Shown in pieces: positions 5,745 through 6,943 of a stretch of DNA of 6,943 bases. Under the pieces are notes generated by a model. It saw only the letters and a list, made by a program, of their open reading frames with translations, ran no database searches and had not been told where the DNA came from. The position numbers were made by a program, and so were the translations under genes. Location of the stretch: assembly GCA_002298545.1 (NCBI GenBank), contig DBKQ01000119.1, positions 1 through 6,943 of the forward strand, given 5' to 3'. The stretch comes from Prevotella sp. UBA746 (GTDB lineage: Bacteria > Bacteroidota > Bacteroidia > Bacteroidales > Bacteroidaceae). Positions within the stretch are counted from its first letter, which is position 1. Each line of letters starts with the position of its first letter.

Positions 5745-5779
5745 TTAACCCTAAATATTAAAAACAAAAACATATCATT

Positions 5780-6943
5780 ATGGCTTACACACGCATGACA
5801 GCGGCAGAAGCAGCCGCTCTTATCAAGAATGGTGACACTTTGGGACTCAGCGGTTTCACACCTGCCGGTACGGCAAAGGCTGTAACCCGTGAACTGGCGA
5901 AAATCGCCACAGCAGAACACGATGCCGGAAGAGAATTCCAGGTAAGCATCTTCACCGGAGCATCTACCGGACAAAGCACCGACGGAGTGCTCGCCGAAGC
6001 CCATGCAATAAAATACCGCGCACCTTACACCACTAACCCTTCGTTTCGCAAAAGCGTGAACTTAGGAGAGATTGCATACAACGACATCCATCTGAGCCAC
6101 ATGGCACAGGAGCTGCGCTATGGCTTCTATGGCGACATCGACTGGGCTATCCTTGAGGTTTGCGACATAGAGGAGAACGGCGACACCTGTAAGGCTTATC
6201 TTACCGCTGCCGGCGGCATCAGTCCTACGGTGGCACGTCTTGCCAAGCATGTAATTCTTGAGCTCAACGCCTTCCACAGCAAAGACGCCAAATTCATACA
6301 GGATGTATACGAACCTCTCGACCCGCCAATGCGCCAGCCTATACCTATCGTAAACGTGGGCGACCGCATCGGTAAGCCTTATGTGGAAATCGACGCCAAG
6401 AAGATTGTAGGTGTTGTAGAGTGTAACCTGCCCGACGAGGCTCGCGCCTTTAAAGACAGCGACCCTATCACCGACCAGATAGGCCACAACGTGGCTGAAT
6501 TCCTTATCAACGACATGAAGCGCGGTATCATCCCTTCATCGTTTCTGCCGTTGCAGAGCGGTGTGGGCAGTACGGCGAATGCCATCCTCGGAGCACTGGG
6601 CAAGGAAAAGAGCGTGCCCGACTTCAATGTATATACCGAGGTGATGCAAGACAGCGTTGTGGCTATGATGCTCGAAGGCAGAGTGAAGGACGCATCGGCA
6701 TGCTCGCTGACAGTTTCAAACGAGTGCTTGAAGCAGGTATACGACAATATGAACTATTTTAAAGACCATATCACTCTGCGTCAGAGCGAAATCTCCAACT
6801 CTCCAGAAGTAATACGCCGACTGGGAGTAATAGCCATCAACACGGCTATCGAGGTAGACATCTACGGCAATGCCAACTCTACGCATATCAGCGGTACGAA
6901 GATGATGAACGGTATCGGCGGAAGCGGCGACTTCGAGCGCAAC
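5780..6943 (+). CDS. Acetyl-CoA hydrolase / succinate CoA-transferase, 3' end cut
   Basis: Class I CoA-transferase of the Cat1/AarC/ScpC group, which moves CoA between succinate and acetate or propionate. In fermentative Bacteroidetes such enzymes serve acetate or propionate formation and CoA balance in the cytosol. Start ATG 5780 follows an A-rich leader without Shine-Dalgarno and begins MAYTRMTAAEAAALIKNGDT, the usual N terminus. 388 codons are present and the frame is open at the window end. Family members have about 500 residues, so roughly 110 are missing. The Gly-rich loop SGVGSTANA is at 260-268. The likely catalytic glutamate that forms the acyl-glutamyl-CoA thioester is E287 in VYTEVMQDS. 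The segment STHISGTKMMNGIGGSGDF near the cut is typical of the C-terminal domain. Acceptor preference (acetate, propionate, or simple hydrolysis) cannot be decided from sequence. A -7 box and structured leader lie upstream, and the gene appears to start its own transcript. Confidence 0.93.
   Translation, partial: MAYTRMTAAEAAALIKNGDTLGLSGFTPAGTAKAVTRELAKIATAEHDAGREFQVSIFTGASTGQSTDGVLAEAHAIKYRAPYTTNPSFRKSVNLGEIAYNDIHLSHMAQELRYGFYGDIDWAILEVCDIEENGDTCKAYLTAAGGISPTVARLAKHVILELNAFHSKDAKFIQDVYEPLDPPMRQPIPIVNVGDRIGKPYVEIDAKKIVGVVECNLPDEARAFKDSDPITDQIGHNVAEFLINDMKRGIIPSSFLPLQSGVGSTANAILGALGKEKSVPDFNVYTEVMQDSVVAMMLEGRVKDASACSLTVSNECLKQVYDNMNYFKDHITLRQSEISNSPEVIRRLGVIAINTAIEVDIYGNANSTHISGTKMMNGIGGSGDFERN

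Larger units (their letters stand above)
5432..5779. other. 348-bp intergenic region before the CoA-transferase
   Basis: The left part carries the DUF4248-like promoter. The middle (about 5500-5680) is A-rich, with a purine-rich tract around 5590-5645 and no convincing gene, RNA or repeat. The right part has the -7 box and structured leader of the CoA-transferase gene. A Lys-rich 62-codon ORF (5573-5761) crosses that promoter and is treated as spurious. Confidence 0.6.

Noticed and set aside
5573..5761. 62-codon plus-strand ORF before the CoA-transferase
   Set aside because: Its sequence is low-complexity and Lys-rich, it runs across the -7 box and leader hairpin, and it has no SD or recognisable pattern. 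It is probably a chance ORF in A-rich DNA.

Overview
The window looks like chromosomal housekeeping DNA from a member of the Bacteroidales, most likely Prevotella or a close relative. Three things point there. Most genes lack Shine-Dalgarno sites and start after A/T-rich leaders. Intergenic regions carry Bacteroidetes-type -7 boxes (TAnnTTTG). A small protein ending in the LGEP signature resembles the Bacteroides DUF4248 family. The assignment rests on pattern recognition; no database was searched.

Layout from left to right. Positions 1-251 hold no gene but contain a striking 214-bp near-palindromic element (34-247, arms of about 54 bp) that ends 4 bp from the ribD stop. Then come three minus-strand genes, read right to left: metG (methionyl-tRNA synthetase, 3605-1539), an unannotated 36-codon ORF with a strong Shine-Dalgarno site (1441-1331), and ribD (riboflavin deaminase/reductase, 1247-252). 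A divergent promoter region at 3606-3761 separates metG from the plus-strand pair prmC (release-factor glutamine methyltransferase, 3762-4622) and recX (RecA modulator, 4701-5201). A 9-nt-period tandem repeat lies between prmC and recX. A minus-strand DUF4248-like gene (5431-5198) converges on recX so tightly that the two stop codons share the bases TTAA. A 348-bp gap (5432-5779) holds that gene's promoter and a -7 box with a structured leader for the last gene. That gene is an acetyl-CoA hydrolase/succinate CoA-transferase, complete at its start but cut by the window end after 388 codons.

Functionally, metG and prmC both serve translation (initiator and elongator Met-tRNA; methylation of release factors). 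ribD serves flavin synthesis, recX tempers recombination, and the CoA-transferase belongs to acetate/succinate/propionate energy metabolism. The mixture looks like ordinary core genome, with no phage, CRISPR or defence genes visible. The less ordinary signals are the small SD-led acidic ORF, the long inverted repeat, the 9-nt repeat, and structured or symmetric sequences near several starts.
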